From positions 744,001 through 808,000 of the forward strand of contig NHNW01000001.1 in assembly GCA_002786025.1 (NCBI GenBank): a stretch of 64,000 nucleotides of DNA. Reading direction: 5' to 3'. Positions 24,090 to 35,415 of the stretch are shown here, piece by piece (within the stretch, counting starts at the first letter, position 1; each line of letters starts with the position of its first letter). Source of the DNA: Zasmidium citrigriseum (taxonomy: Eukaryota; Ascomycota; Dothideomycetes; Mycosphaerellales; Mycosphaerellaceae). Both the position numbers and the translations under genes were made by a program. Below the pieces are notes generated by a model, which had not been told where the DNA came from, did no database searches, and saw only the letters and a program-made list of their open reading frames with translations.

Positions 24090-24896
24090 ATGGCACGCCA
24101 ATTCTTCGTCGGCGGCAACTTCAAGATGTAGACCCCTCACCGACCCCACCATCCCCCAAACCCCCCTCTAACACAGACATTCTCCAGGAACGGCACGATC
24201 CAATCCATCAAAGAAATCGTCCAACGCCTCAACGACGCCAAAGTCGACCCCGCCACCGAAGTCGTAATCTCCCCACCAGCCCTCTACCTCCTCATCACGC
24301 GCGAGCACCTGCGTCCCGGCATCGAAGTCGCAGCCCAAAACGTCTTCGACAAGCCCAACGGTGCCTTCACGGGCGAGATCTCCGTCGACCAGCTCAAGGA
24401 CAGCAACATCACGTGGGCGATCCTGGGACACAGTGAGCGAAGAGTCATTCTCCAGGAGAGCGACCAGTTCATCGCAAGCAAGACGAAGTTTGCTCTTGAT
24501 GGAGGCATTGGGGTTATTCTTTGCTGTGGTGAGACGCTGGAGCAGAGGGAGGCTGGTAAGACGAATGAGGTTGTGCTTAGCCAGTTGAAGGCTGTGGCGC
24601 AGCAGGTTAAGGACTGGAGTAAGATTGTTGTTGCGTATGAGCCTGTGTGGGCTATTGGCACTGGTAAGGTTGCTACGACGGAGCAGGCGCAGGAGGTGCA
24701 CGCTGCTATCCGTGAGTGGATGAGCAAGGAGCTTAGCAGTGATGCTGCGGAGAAGACGAGGATCATCTATGGTGGCAGTGTCAGTGAGAAGAACTGCAAG
24801 GAGTTGGCCAAGGAGAAGGATATTGATGGTTTCCTTGTTGGTGGTGCTAGCTTGAAGCCTGCGTTTGTGGACATCATCAACGCCAAGCAGGCATAA
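24090..24896 (+). CDS. TPI1: Triosephosphate isomerase
   Basis: Exon 1 24090-24127 (MARQFFVGGNFK + AT) and exon 2 24188-24896 around a 60 nt intron; 248 residues, the usual TPI length. Catalytic landmarks are all present: Lys in GGNFKMNGT (spanning the splice), His in ILGHSERR, Glu in VAYEPVWAIGTGK with the flexible loop 6, and the phosphate-binding YGGSVSEKN and GFLVGGASLK. It interconverts DHAP and glyceraldehyde-3-phosphate in cytosolic glycolysis and takes up the DHAP made by the dihydroxyacetone kinase encoded at 9.8-11.6 kb. The 3' end faces the next minus-strand gene 155 bp away. Confidence 0.98.
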
Positions 24897-25051
24897 GAAG
24901 CTTTCTCATGATGAGACGAGAAGATATAGATGTGTTGGAACTGAGAAAAATGGCACAGCAAGGCGCCCGGAAGACGGAGTGCAGGTCTAGCTTACGAAAA
25001 GAAATGAATCTTCAAGCCCAACCAACTCACCCTTGTAATTCCTTAGTCCAT

Positions 25052-26004
25052 CTACTCGTCCACCATATAGGCCCTCGCAAAGTCCATGATCGTAATCCCC
25101 TTCGTGCCAATCTGCCCACCCAAACTCGCAAACACCTCGCTCGCAAATTGCGGATTCGTCCCCAAATTCTCCCTCTCCGAAAAGCTTAGCAGCAAGCTAT
25201 TCATCCCAACATCATATACCTACATTTACATCAGCATTCGTAACAACAAATCATACAATCAGCACTCACCCTCTTCGCAGCAACATCAACAGCAAACTCC
25301 CTCAACTCCCTCCCCTTGCCCCTCTCCTCTTTGGAATCAAACCTCTCAAGTGGACTCGCACTCAGCGCATCAAAAGCCTGCCTCGCCCATTTGATAGCAT
25401 GACTATGATCCAACACATCACTCTTGAACGCCACGACCTCATTACTCTCAATCCTCCTCGCCGCAAGTCTCAAAACATCATTCTGAAATTTGGGGGCATG
25501 GAGACAAGACCCCATGCGCCAGGCATCGATGAGTCCGAGGTTGAAAGTCTCGGACAGGAGACGTTGATGCGCGGCGCGGGAGAGGGAGTCGATTTTGAGT
25601 TCGGTTTCGTTGGAGGGGGTTGTGGGGGTGGCGGTGGGTGGGAGGGCGCAGTCGTGTTGGAGGGAGGGGAGGTGTCGGTTGAAGAGCCAGAAGAGGAAGA
25701 TTAGGGCGGAGGTTGTTTCGAAGGGAGTGAGGTCGAGGGTTGGGGTGGCGTTGTTTTCGATGCGGGTAGTGGCTTTGTCGTTGTTGGCGATTTGGGTGAT
25801 GAGGGCTCGTTGGACACCGTAGGGTCGATGTTCGTGGTGGCGGACGAGGACGGAGACGAATGAGTCTGAGGCGAGGTTGTCAGATGCCCAGGGAGCGAGT
25901 CGTCCAAATGTTTCGAGTTCGATGGGGAGTGGCTTTGCGGTGGAGTATTGTCTGATACGTGTTAGGGAGCGTGAGAACATAGGAATGCGATTGAATGGAG
26001 ACAT
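25052..26004 (-). CDS. Hypothetical protein, probable mitochondrial targeting
   Basis: Exon 1 26004-25270 and exon 2 25219-25052, joined over a 50 nt intron (gtgagt...tag) in phase 0; 300 residues. The N-terminus (MSPFNRIPMFSRSLTRIRQYSTAKPLPIE) is basic, Ser/Arg-rich and without acids up to residue 28, as in a mitochondrial presequence. The body is mainly helical (TSALIFLFWLFNRHLPSLQ; HSHAIKWARQAFDALSAS) and the C-terminus reads NSLLLSFSERENLGTNPQFASEVFASLGGQIGTKG. I do not recognise the family. The second exon is needed because the first frame would otherwise end in a non-conserved tail inside the intron. Confidence 0.72.
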
Positions 26005-26751
26005 CGCAATGTCTAAACTAGGAACACCCCATCACATACGAAAGGAGTATGTTGAGAGCAATCGGATCTTGGAGCCGATGAGAGACTGTAGGCAGGTACT
26101 CGAGAGTGCGAATGAAGGGGAAGAACCACCGTCTTGTGAGCAGAAGCTACCTACCTCATTCATCTGCTCAGACTGAGAGATTAGCTCTCCACGAGAGCGT
26201 GCGGCTCCAGGCTGCTAGAACGCTTGCTACACTCTTAGCCCTTTTCGACAATGTTGGGGGTTGCTAGAGACATCTTCCACTTTGACCGGAACACTGAGGT
26301 AAGATGCTGAAGTTCGTATTTATACATGGCCGGCTTCAACGCCAGCCTTCGCAACCTATCTCATCTCCTCCTTGAGGCTAGCACCCAGGTACCTACCTGC
26401 TCTGCTAGAATACAAGTACAGTGTGCCACTCGCGAAAGTGGTGCAAGCAAAAGGAGATGATGCAGCCACAACACAGAAGAAAAGGACCTCTCCTGACAAT
26501 ATCCCATTCCTCCAGCGCTTGATGTCGGCTTACCTGAGGAGGTAGTCCGACTCACCGTGTTTTGGGTATTTGCGCGCTCTTCTGTTGTTGTGCTTGTTGG
26601 GGTTGTTCGTCAATCGAGTCATGGAGGCTGCTGGCCTGTAGTGGTGAGTTGCTGCAATGAGCTTGTCTCGATCAGTATACTTACCCGTTGTCACCTCATC
26701 AGAAGGGGAAGCATACCTTTCCAGATCGGTTCAGTGACGGCGTCGATCTTC
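26005..26751. other. Intergenic with a copy of a dispersed repeat
   Basis: About 750 bp between the mitochondrial hypothetical gene and the 3' end of U1-70K. It contains copy C (26176-26293) of the ~120 bp repeat family described separately. No gene recognised. Confidence 0.5.
26176..26293. repeat. Dispersed ~120 bp repeat, copy C
   Basis: Aligns by eye with 33084-33198 and 36900-37030: a GAGATnA(g/t)CTCTC start, CTCCAaGCTctTgaA, ctTagtCCTTtnCGACAA(a/t)(g/t)TTgGGG in the middle, and aTCTTCCACTTTG near the end. Identity is about 60-75% by eye. No terminal inverted repeat or coding potential seen. Confidence 0.6.
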
Positions 26752-27837
26752 CTAATACCGACGAGGGCGCTGGTTCCGATCATCGAAGCGGTTGCCACCG
26801 TCGTAGGAACGCTTCTGGCCGGAGTTGTAGCTGTCACGATCACGGTAGTTGCCGCGGGGAGGAAGAGGCTCCATGTTGGCATTACCACGCTGATCGAATC
26901 TGCCACCTCCGCCGCCACCGCCGTAGCCCTGGCGTGGGCCTGATGGCGGTGGTCTGAAGCCGTGGCCACCACGGCCACCACGGAAGCCGCCACGGTCGTT
27001 GAAACCACCTCGGAAACCAGGGCGCGAGCCGAATCCTGGACCCGATGGCGTGAAGTTGGACTTTGGAGGCACGCGTGTGTAGTGACGTCCTCCCAATCCG
27101 CCGCCGAATCTCCGCGGGCTGATAGACAGATTAGCAGCTGAATTGAAGGCACAATAATGTGAAAGGTACTTACCGCCAGCCAACCACCGTACGACCTCTC
27201 TCGGCATCGACGAGGATCCGGCGACCCCTCATCGTCATGTGCTCGCACTCCTTGTAGCACGCCTTGAAGTCCTGCTCGGTCTCGAAGACGACGAAGCCGT
27301 AGCCTCTCGACTTGCCGTTCTTGTCGCAGACGACGCGACGGTGCTCGATGGGTCCGAAGCGGGCGAAGTGTCTGCAGATGAAATTAGCGATTGAATGAGA
27401 AGTTAGTTCTTGGTATGCTTACCTCTCCAAATCTCCCTCGGTGACTTCGTAGGGGAGTCGGCCAACGAACAAGGTCTTGAAGCCCTGCAGAATAGTCAGC
27501 AAGTTTTCTGGATGTATGAAAAGGGTGCGCATACAGATCCCTTGATGTTCTTGTCTTCATTGGGCTTGTAAAGGTCCTTGTATCCCTCTGTAACGAGCCA
27601 CTTCTGCTTCTTTTGCTTCTCGAGCTTAATTCGGTCGGCGCGCTCGAGTTGCGACTCGGTGATGACATCGTTCTTCGCTTGCTCCTTCTTCTCTTGGAGT
27701 GCGGTCATGAAGGCTGCGACGCCATCGATCTTGTTGGTGTGACGTTCTTCAGGAGCAAAGTCAGCAGGTGGGAGGTAACGAAGTGGAGGACGTGGTTGGA
27801 AGAGGGCCAGCAGGTTTGGAGGCAGGCGGTCGGTCAT
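26752..27837 (-). CDS. SNP1: U1 small nuclear ribonucleoprotein 70 kDa
   Basis: Four exons: 27837-27535, 27484-27423, 27371-27174 and 27118-26752 with introns of 50, 51 and 55 nt; 309 residues. The N-terminal U1-70K signature is clear (MTDRLPPNLLALFQPRPPLRYLPP, residues 1-24), followed by a basic helix. One RRM spans the introns, with RNP2 TLFVGRL and RNP1 SRGYGFVVF, ending [23 protein letters not shown]. The C-terminal 120 residues are RGG-type, Gly/Arg-rich (RGGFRGGRGG, GGGGGGR) instead of the RS/RE tail of animals. The protein binds stem-loop I of U1 snRNA and takes part in 5' splice-site recognition. Divergent from MGM1. Confidence 0.96.
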
Positions 27838-28261
27838 GGCGGCGGTTTGGCAATGGCAGTGGGCGCGACAAGGCGAAGAGCCCGGCCGTCGCGGTGTTTC
27901 CTGAGCGCGTGTCCTTGGTAGGTGGAGTCGATCCTTGAGAGTGAGTGTGCTGAGTGTGCACTTCGCAGCCGCACTGTCGGAGACGTGTGCACTGCGAGAT
28001 TGATGGGTGGCCGCCGACACGCAACGGCGGTGTTGATGGCGGGTGCGTGTGACGGTTGGGGTGTGAGGAAAGGAGGAAGGTGCGAGCTGGAATGGCTTGA
28101 AGTCGAGAAGCTCGCGGCGGGATCAGCCGAAACTCAATCTGGGCTTGGCGGGACGGGGCGGCGACCAAGCTCTCGGTGGTGATGATGCTGGATAAGGACC
28201 AACTTTGCAATCTACAACCCGCCCATGAGGATTATCTGGATCGCGCGCCGATGATTCGACA
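27838..28261. other. Divergent promoter region U1-70K / MGM1, 424 bp
   Basis: Located between two start codons. No coding or RNA feature recognised. Confidence 0.5.
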
Positions 28262-31108
28262 ATGACCTCGAGGCTACTGTCCTCACGACTGGCCTCGTCA
28301 GTCTCCAGGACTACTGCTGCCCGTCCAGCAACCCAGAATGTAGCAACGATATACACCACCGGCGCTCTCGCCGCAAAACGATCCATATCCCACGCTGCCC
28401 TCTCACGCTCTGGAGGCGTATTGAGAGGATGGCGACAACGAAAGCCATGGCCACTCCACGTCAACGCGATCCACAACTTGCCAGCCGTACGGCATGCCTC
28501 CTTTGCGAGGGTTATACCCAAACTTGCCATGAAGCTGGCCAGGATACCCGCAATGTTTGGTGCAGCGATGATCGGAGGCATGGCATATCTGCAGTACCAG
28601 GCTGCTCAAGGATGGTCATACGCGACAGACGTGTTCGGCAAGGCAAAGGATACAGCAAGCAGTGCGGCCAACGGCTTTCTCGAAGGCGTGGGGGATGTCT
28701 TCGCACAGATGGGAAAAGGATATGATAAGACGAAAGATGATGTAAAGGGCGTCCAGATGCCGCAATGGATGAGAGATATCTACGAAGGCAGGGCTGGCAA
28801 AGAAGAAGGTGGTGAAGGAGGGAGTGGAGGACCCAATGAACCCAAGGAGAGCGGTACTGGAGCCGCAGTTGCTGGAGCGGGTGCTGCCACAGCTGGTGCA
28901 TTTGCCATGGACTCGGATGGCGAAGAAGACACTCGGCCAGAAGATGTTGCAGCACGGGACGACCAAATGATGATGCTCACTCGCAAGATGATTGAGATTC
29001 GATCCCTACTACAGACTATTGGTCAGTCAGAATCTCTGACACTGCCATCTATTGTGGTGATTGGGTCTCAATCGTCTGGTAAGAGCTCTGTGCTAGAGGC
29101 CATCGTTGGTCACGAATTCCTGCCCAAAGGCTCCAACATGGTTACCAGAAGGCCCATCGAGTTGACGCTGGTCAACACTCCCAAGGCTCATGCCGAGTAT
29201 GGCGAGTTCCCTGCTCTCGGCTTGGGCCGTATAACCGACTTCAGTCACATTCAGAAGACCCTGACAGACCTCAATCTGGCAGTTCCAGAGAAGGAGTGCG
29301 TCACAGATGATCCTATCCAGTTGCGAATATACTCGCCTAATGTCCCTGACCTTTCCCTCATCGACTTGCCTGGATACATTCAAGTCGAGGCATTCGACCA
29401 ACCAACGGAACTGAAGACGAAGATTCAAGAACTTTGCGACAAATACATCCAGCCGCCAAATGTCATCCTTGCCATTTCCGCCGCCGATGTCGATCTTGCG
29501 AATTCCACCGCCTTGAGAGCTTCGCGGAGAGTAGACCCGCGAGGAGAACGCACAATTGGCGTTGTCACAAAGATGGATCTCGTGGATCCTGTCCGAGGAG
29601 CGCAGATACTCTCGGATAAGAACTATCCTCTGCGACTTGGATATGTCGGTGTGGTCTGCAAGATCCCTCAGGAGTCCAAGTCGCTCTTCTCGAGAGGCTC
29701 CGCGAACATCACCCGTCTCATCACGAAGAATGAGTCCGCTTACTTCAACTCTCACCCAGAGGCATTCGGACCGGATTCGAATACCAACGTCACGGTCGGT
29801 ACACCAGCTCTGCGCAAGAAGCTGATGCATGTGCTGGAATCTACCATGTCGGCGTCTCTCAAGACTACGAGCGAGGCGATTCATCACGAGTTGGCTGAAG
29901 CATCGTATGAGTTCAAGGTCCAGTACAATGAGCGACCCTTGAGCGCTGAGAGCTACCTGGCGGAGTCATTAGATACTTTCAAGCACGGGTTCAAGAAGGT
30001 CCAGGAAGAGTTTGGGAGATTCGAAGTCAGCGAGATCGTTAAGCGCGAGCTCGACCAACAGGTTCTGAACTTACTGGCTCAGAAATACTGGAACCGGCCC
30101 ATTGAGGATCTCAGGCCTCAGGATCCGCTCGCTGAAGGCGTTCAAGAGCCGCTGGAATCTCTGCCCAAGGCGGACCCAGAGAACCCACTGTGGCATTTGA
30201 AGCTCGATGCCTCGACCTCTACCCTCACAAAACTCGGCATCGGCAGACTCGCGACGTCTGTGACTGCACAAGCGCTGCAGTCTGCAGTGGAAGACCTGAT
30301 CAAGAGCACGCCATTCGCATCCCACCCATTCGCAGTAAGCGCCATCACACAGGCGTCAGAGAACATCCTTCGAGATCTTAGCTTCGACACCAGCGACGAG
30401 CTCGAGATTTGCGTCAAGCCCTACAAATACCGCGTCGAAGTCACCGACCAGGAATGGAAGCAAGGTCGTGAGAACATCGCTCGTGTCCTCAAAGACGAAT
30501 TGAAAGACTGCGAGAACGCTTTCCGATCCGTCGAAGACCAGATCGGCGGAAGACGAAAAGCCAAAGACGTCCTCACCTTCATCGACCGAGTCCGCAAGGG
30601 CGACATCGTCCTCGAGGGCACCGGCGTCGGCGGCGCAGGGGGTTTCAGCTCTGCCTTACTTGAGAAAGGCAAAGAAGCCCTCTTCCTCCGCGATCGAGCC
30701 GATATTCTACGAATGCGTCTGGCAGCTGTCAAGAGCAAACAATGTGCCGTCCCGAAGAACAAATACTATTGCCCTGAAGTCTTTCTCGACGCCGTCGCGG
30801 ACAAGCTCACTTCTACTGCGGACCTCTTCCTGGACGCCGAGCTGCTGAGCAAGTTCTACTACCAATTCCCACGAGTGCTGGAGAAGTGGGGTCGGGAACT
30901 GGACGAAAGCACAATCGAGCGGTTCGCGAGAGAGGATCCTAAGATTCGACGACATCTGGATGTTGTGAAGAGGAAGGAGCTGTTGGAGCATGTGCTCAAG
31001 GAGATGGAGAGTCTGCGGCAGTTGGAGGCGAGAGAGAAGAGGAACTCGTCGAGGGGAACACAGACGGATGAAGGAGGGAAGAGGAGAAGAGGATGGGGAA
31101 TATTCTAG
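28262..31108 (+). CDS. MGM1: Mitochondrial dynamin-like GTPase Mgm1/OPA1
   Basis: Single uninterrupted exon, 948 residues. Order of features: an Arg/Ser/Ala-rich presequence (residues 1-60), an inner-membrane helix (about 95-112, MFGAAMIGGMAYLQYQA), a Gly/Ala-rich linker that in yeast contains the rhomboid cleavage site, then the dynamin GTPase: G1 GSQSSGKSS (about 263), switch MVTRRPIELTL, G3 DLPGY, G4 TKMD. The stalk and GED-like helical region occupy the rest, ending in a basic tail. Mgm1 drives inner-membrane fusion and crista shape; long and short forms arise by Pcp1 processing. The absence of introns contrasts with its intron-rich neighbours. Confidence 0.97.
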   Translation: MTSRLLSSRLASSVSRTTAARPATQNVATIYTTGALAAKRSISHAALSRSGGVLRGWRQRKPWPLHVNAIHNLPAVRHASFARVIPKLAMKLARIPAMFGAAMIGGMAYLQYQAAQGWSYATDVFGKAKDTASSAANGFLEGVGDVFAQMGKGYDKTKDDVKGVQMPQWMRDIYEGRAGKEEGGEGGSGGPNEPKESGTGAAVAGAGAATAGAFAMDSDGEEDTRPEDVAARDDQMMMLTRKMIEIRSLLQTIGQSESLTLPSIVVIGSQSSGKSSVLEAIVGHEFLPKGSNMVTRRPIELTLVNTPKAHAEYGEFPALGLGRITDFSHIQKTLTDLNLAVPEKECVTDDPIQLRIYSPNVPDLSLIDLPGYIQVEAFDQPTELKTKIQELCDKYIQPPNVILAISAADVDLANSTALRASRRVDPRGERTIGVVTKMDLVDPVRGAQILSDKNYPLRLGYVGVVCKIPQESKSLFSRGSANITRLITKNESAYFNSHPEAFGPDSNTNVTVGTPALRKKLMHVLESTMSASLKTTSEAIHHELAEASYEFKVQYNERPLSAESYLAESLDTFKHGFKKVQEEFGRFEVSEIVKRELDQQVLNLLAQKYWNRPIEDLRPQDPLAEGVQEPLESLPKADPENPLWHLKLDASTSTLTKLGIGRLATSVTAQALQSAVEDLIKSTPFASHPFAVSAITQASENILRDLSFDTSDELEICVKPYKYRVEVTDQEWKQGRENIARVLKDELKDCENAFRSVEDQIGGRRKAKDVLTFIDRVRKGDIVLEGTGVGGAGGFSSALLEKGKEALFLRDRADILRMRLAAVKSKQCAVPKNKYYCPEVFLDAVADKLTSTADLFLDAELLSKFYYQFPRVLEKWGRELDESTIERFAREDPKIRRHLDVVKRKELLEHVLKEMESLRQLEAREKRNSSRGTQTDEGGKRRRGWGIF

Positions 31109-31258
31109 ACAAGAGTTGTCCTTGATGGGTTCGACTGGCGTTCGAGGGGAATTGTGTCTTTGCTTGGGGCGGAGAATGATACCAATGACAGCTCTGGATC
31201 TGGGTTGAGTTTGTTAGCTTGTGAGGGCGTGCATAGCGTTCTTGTGTATTATCCCACT

Positions 31259-31345
31259 CCTTCCTTTACCACTCCCTCCATCACTTCTCCCATCACTTCT
31301 CCCATCACTTCTCTCATCACTTCTCCCATCACTTCTCTCATTACT
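31259..31345 (+). repeat. 12-nt minisatellite ATCACTTCTCCC
   Basis: About six imperfect tandem units of (c/t)ATCACTTCTC(c/t)C in the convergent interval between MGM1 and the HET gene, with a degenerate start near 31259. Typical strand-slippage minisatellite; it may overlap the 3' UTRs. Confidence 0.85.
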
Positions 31346-31362
31346 TCACCTTACTTCCGCAA

Positions 31363-34268
31363 TCAATAAATCCTAAAATCCTCATCGCCACCCCTAAGCG
31401 CATCCCAAAACTCCGTCGCACTCTCAGCACCCATCATCTCCGTCAAAGCCTCCCCATCCATCCACCCTTGAACGAAAACACTCCCACACAACTGATAACT
31501 CCCATCATCCCTCTCCCTTAAAAGCAATGGCACAGAACACCCCGCCACGATGGCGAGATGCCACGGCTTCTCCGACGCATCAGCTGTGATATACGACGGA
31601 CAGAGACCCATGTATCCGTTCTCACTCATGAACGGCGTCCGTCCTCTCAGTACTGTTTTGACGACGTCCCAGGCGCTTGTTCGGTCGTAGCTGCCACCGT
31701 ACCAGAGGACGTGTCGTGACATGGCGGGTGTTGGTTCTGCGCGGTGTTGTTTGGGATTACAGATGTAGAGTTCCTCAGGATGCCGATCATCATCTGCATT
31801 GTCTGGGTTCTCTGATTTTGGAGGCCAAGCTGAGGGACTGTCGCCATGGAACATGGCCGTTGCGGCTTGTAGGGGATCGGGATAGGTCTCAATATTGTTG
31901 ACCGTGCAGTACTCAGCGATTTCGGGGGCCCAGGTTTGGAATTTGTAGTATGAGAATGGGTCGCAGGGAGGGACGCGGTAATGGTCTGGCATTTCGGGAG
32001 GCTCGTTGAAGATCATTTTGATCTGGTCGATGATGACGGCTGTACAGTGAAGGATGTCGCCGTCGAAATGGAAAAGGGGTTTTTCGAACGAGTCACGGTG
32101 CATGCCTCCGTCGGCCGAATAGAGTTCGCCGTCGAGGTCGTCGAGGGCGAACATCATTCGGTTGGGGATCCGTTCTCGACGAATGACGGAGCTGGCTGTC
32201 GAAGGTGTACTCCAATCTGGACACCACGACGGTGCAGTCTCGTAGAAGGACTGTGTACCTGGGGTGACCTCCACCGCTCCGAGAATGTCCAATTTGCCGT
32301 GCTGTGCAATCCATGCCCGTGAAAAGTCTGCGTATATATCTCTGATCGATTTCGTGTAGTCCATTTTGAACTCCAGTCCCTTCTTGTCTTGGGCGAGATT
32401 CCATAATCCAAATATCTTGTCTCTTGGATCGGTGCATTGGAAGTCCCTGGAGAGAACGAGAGCCTCCAGGAATCCCGGACTGTTCTCTCTTACGTTGGAG
32501 AAATTCAACTCACTCCTCCAAGACCCTCGAGAAGCAAGATGGCGAAAGTAGCTGAGCTTTCGCGGGAATGCGAGTTGGTCAACGTCAACACTCTCCAGCG
32601 AAGGGTCGGCTCTCATCATCTGTCCTGCCAGTGTAGGATCACTGGCAAGCATATCGAGGAAGTTGTAAGCCGCCATATCCAGGTCTTCAAAGCCAGTGTC
32701 GTGATTATCACCAACGACAATGACTGGGTTCGTGGCCCAAGCCCATTCTTGCAGCACCCACTGACGGCGGAAGTATGGTCGTGTCAGGAACTTATAGAAC
32801 GCAGCGCACAATTTCCCCAGTTTGTCCGGTCTGATTTGGTTCTCGCCATACGTCCATCCGGTTTCCTGGCTGTACGATTCTTCTCCAAAGTGCCATTCGC
32901 GATTGTTGTTCCGTCGAATCATGGGCCTTCGAAGTGCTTTGATGAATTCCATGGCATGGCCGCTGTCGTCTGATGCTCGACCTGCGTAGCAGACCACTGC
33001 GCGTACGTTAGCTCAACATATAGGCTTCCATGTGCGCTACACATGACATGTGCAGTGTGCCATTGGTGTTCTGGTCAGGCTGCAAGATAAGCTCTCTCCG
33101 AACGAGCACATAAGTCCAAGCTCTTGAAGGGCCGGTGGAAGTCTCGCTCCTTGGTGACAAATTTAGGCATCGCTGACGATGTCTTCCACTTTGTGCATAA
33201 GAAGGAGGGCAGGAGCGAGTACTCACCTGACTTTGCAAAATCATAAATATCCGCCATGCGAGGCACCTGTCTATTCCTCTCCATAATATCGTCCTGATTG
33301 ATAGAGACCGCATCGATCCAAATAGGCTGTTGGTTGTCCGTGAACCGAAGGGAGCGTAGTGTGTCTGCAAGAGACTTCCGTACATACTTCTTGAGGCCAT
33401 TCAGATTGATCTCCTCCGTCGTCTCGTCAGTTCCCCAGCGATAGGATAGAGCGGCGTAGGTCACATCGCTCCGGAGTGGAGAATGCCCCATGTGCAGGAC
33501 TATAGGCGCCGACGGATCGGGGGAGGGCATGAGGATCACGATTCGAATCTCCTGAGCCACGGCGTCCAAAGGCAGGTAATCGTAGTCCTCGGTGGGAGGC
33601 TCGACTTCGGGGTTCTTACAATTCTTGCCGAGTCGGATGGGAAAGACCTTGGGCATGACAATTTCGACATTGCCGTACCATTGTTTCTTCCAGCCGGAGA
33701 ACCTCTCCTCCATGACTGCTTTCATGTTCCCGTCTTCCAAAGCCATGGCATTGACCTCGCTCATATCCACGACTTCCATGGCCTTTGCGTACATCTGATC
33801 GCTCACTTCGCGAGTCCATAGCTTCGTTCTTTCCTCAGGGTCTGGTTGATTGAGACTCAAATGTCGCACCCAAAGTAATGTCGGACCATCCAAGAGTTTT
33901 CGAAAATGCCTCAGAAATCTCTCCAGAGCAGCCGGGACGATCAGCGCCTTGCCATCGACCTCGATCACATCGTGTAGAAGCCGATAGCCTCTGGCATTCT
34001 TAACGGCGATGAAAGGCGGTGCTTCCGATAGCGGGACAGTGATGAGTTCGCAGCGAACATGGTCTTCATCGTAATCCAGTCCTTCCACGGGAGGGTGTAG
34101 CAAAAAGAATCGATGCTCGCCAACCTCCTGGTTCAAAGGCGAGTATTCGAATTCGGGATAGTTCAAATGAGAATTGCCATCTTTGTCAGTCGTCCAAAGT
34201 CGACGCCTCTTGCTTCCTGAAGGTGTTGAGGAGTCCATGTTGAAGAACTTTCGTAGAAAAGAGGCCAT
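31363..34268 (-). CDS. HET-domain (heterokaryon incompatibility) protein
   Basis: Exon 1 34268-33227 and exon 2 32996-31363, joined by a 230 nt intron (gtgagt...cgcag); 891 residues. The HET domain starts at about residue 270 with YAALSYRWGTDETTEEINLNG, continues IWIDAVSINQDDIMERNRQVPRMADIYDFAKS | VVCYAGRASDDSG and reaches ...YFRRQWVLQEWAWA, which are the three classical blocks. Exon 1 also encodes about 260 N-terminal residues without a known domain; the C-terminal half contains the DPRDKIFGLWNLA motif usual in long HET proteins. Such proteins act in non-self recognition and programmed cell death in ascomycetes; specificity cannot be inferred. The intron is about four times longer than others here and contains repeat copy B. 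If retained it gives a protein ending 50 residues after the splice site. Confidence 0.9.
33084..33198. repeat. Dispersed ~120 bp repeat, copy B, inside HET intron
   Basis: Shares an 18-base identical run (TCCAAGCTCTTGAAGGGC) with copy A at 36900-37030 and the TCTTCCACTTTG end with copy C. It lies entirely within the 230 nt intron of the HET gene. Confidence 0.65.
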
Positions 34269-35415
34269 GAAATTTCGAATCCATCGCGAGGATGTCAGTT
34301 CATCTTTATTGGTCTTTCAGCTGGTTTACTAGATTGTAGGCTGAGTCCCCACTAGGCGCCGGTGGCATGTCTGCCTGAGGGGCGGTGCCTGGGTGGGAAG
34401 CCGAAGCAGCGCGAGTGGTGGCTGAGAGCATCCTTCTTGAGGCCTGGCAGCATCGTCAAACTTCAAAGACATAACCACATTTTCCGATCGAGAGGTGCCG
34501 ACTGAGGGATTCATGTGTATGCGGTAGGTTCGGTTTTGCAAGACGCAGGTAGAGAAAGAGCGAGTGGAGGACTGACTTAAGTCCGTGCGCACGGCATATT
34601 TGAACGTCACCTGCTGATGAGACCTACGGCATTTGAGATACTACCACAAACCCCAGCCGCCAACTAAACGACATCCTCCTATAATCCCTGCTCTGTCCAA
34701 AATCTAGTCTGTCTTCATCCCTGGTCCTCGACCCACAGCCATTCACAAACTCTCCGGTGCCTTCGCGTAGACACTACCTCGCAGTAGCCACAACTCAGAA
34801 ATCGGTTGAAGCAAGCATGGGAGGCAACACCAGTCCCAGTTGATGGAGACTGACGAAGTCACAACGCGCATCTGGGCGGCGCTTTGCAATTGTCTTCCCC
34901 AACCCGTGGTCGAGCGTATATGCCGACCATCGACAAGACAGCAGCCCACTCCGAGGTCCGCAATTGGGGATGTGCGCCACTTCCGAGCGGTAAGGCATTC
35001 GCTTGTATTATTGCTGGCCAAAATCTCGACTGTGTCATGCGTGAGCAGTGTAGCGGCCGCATGACTGGTGATTGGTGATATATCCAATGATTCCAAATTG
35101 CCGTTTCCAAGGTAGCGTCGCGCTCTTTTCAGTCGTCCGGATCCAAAAGGTGCTTATCCAGAGACTGAGCCTGTCGTCCTTGGGGAGCTTCCAAACTTGT
35201 AGATAGTTCTTCTTGCGCTCAAATGGCACGTTAGGCCTCTCCGGACAATCAGATCGTTCCGAGCTTTTGTAGGCTGTATTGCAATCGCAGTCCCTCACAA
35301 CGACGACAGGGATCGCAGAGAATCTCATCCGGTCTGCATGGAACCCCAAAGGCCTTTGATGAGCGACTTCTCATCCTCGCGAGTAAATGGTGAATACGTC
35401 GTCCGTAAATCGCCG
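34269..35415. other. Intergenic, 1.15 kb
   Basis: Upstream of the HET gene and downstream of the Sec2-like gene. Several 60-117 codon open frames occur on both strands over 34740-35350, overlapping each other, with no recognisable protein. No RNA gene recognised. Confidence 0.45.
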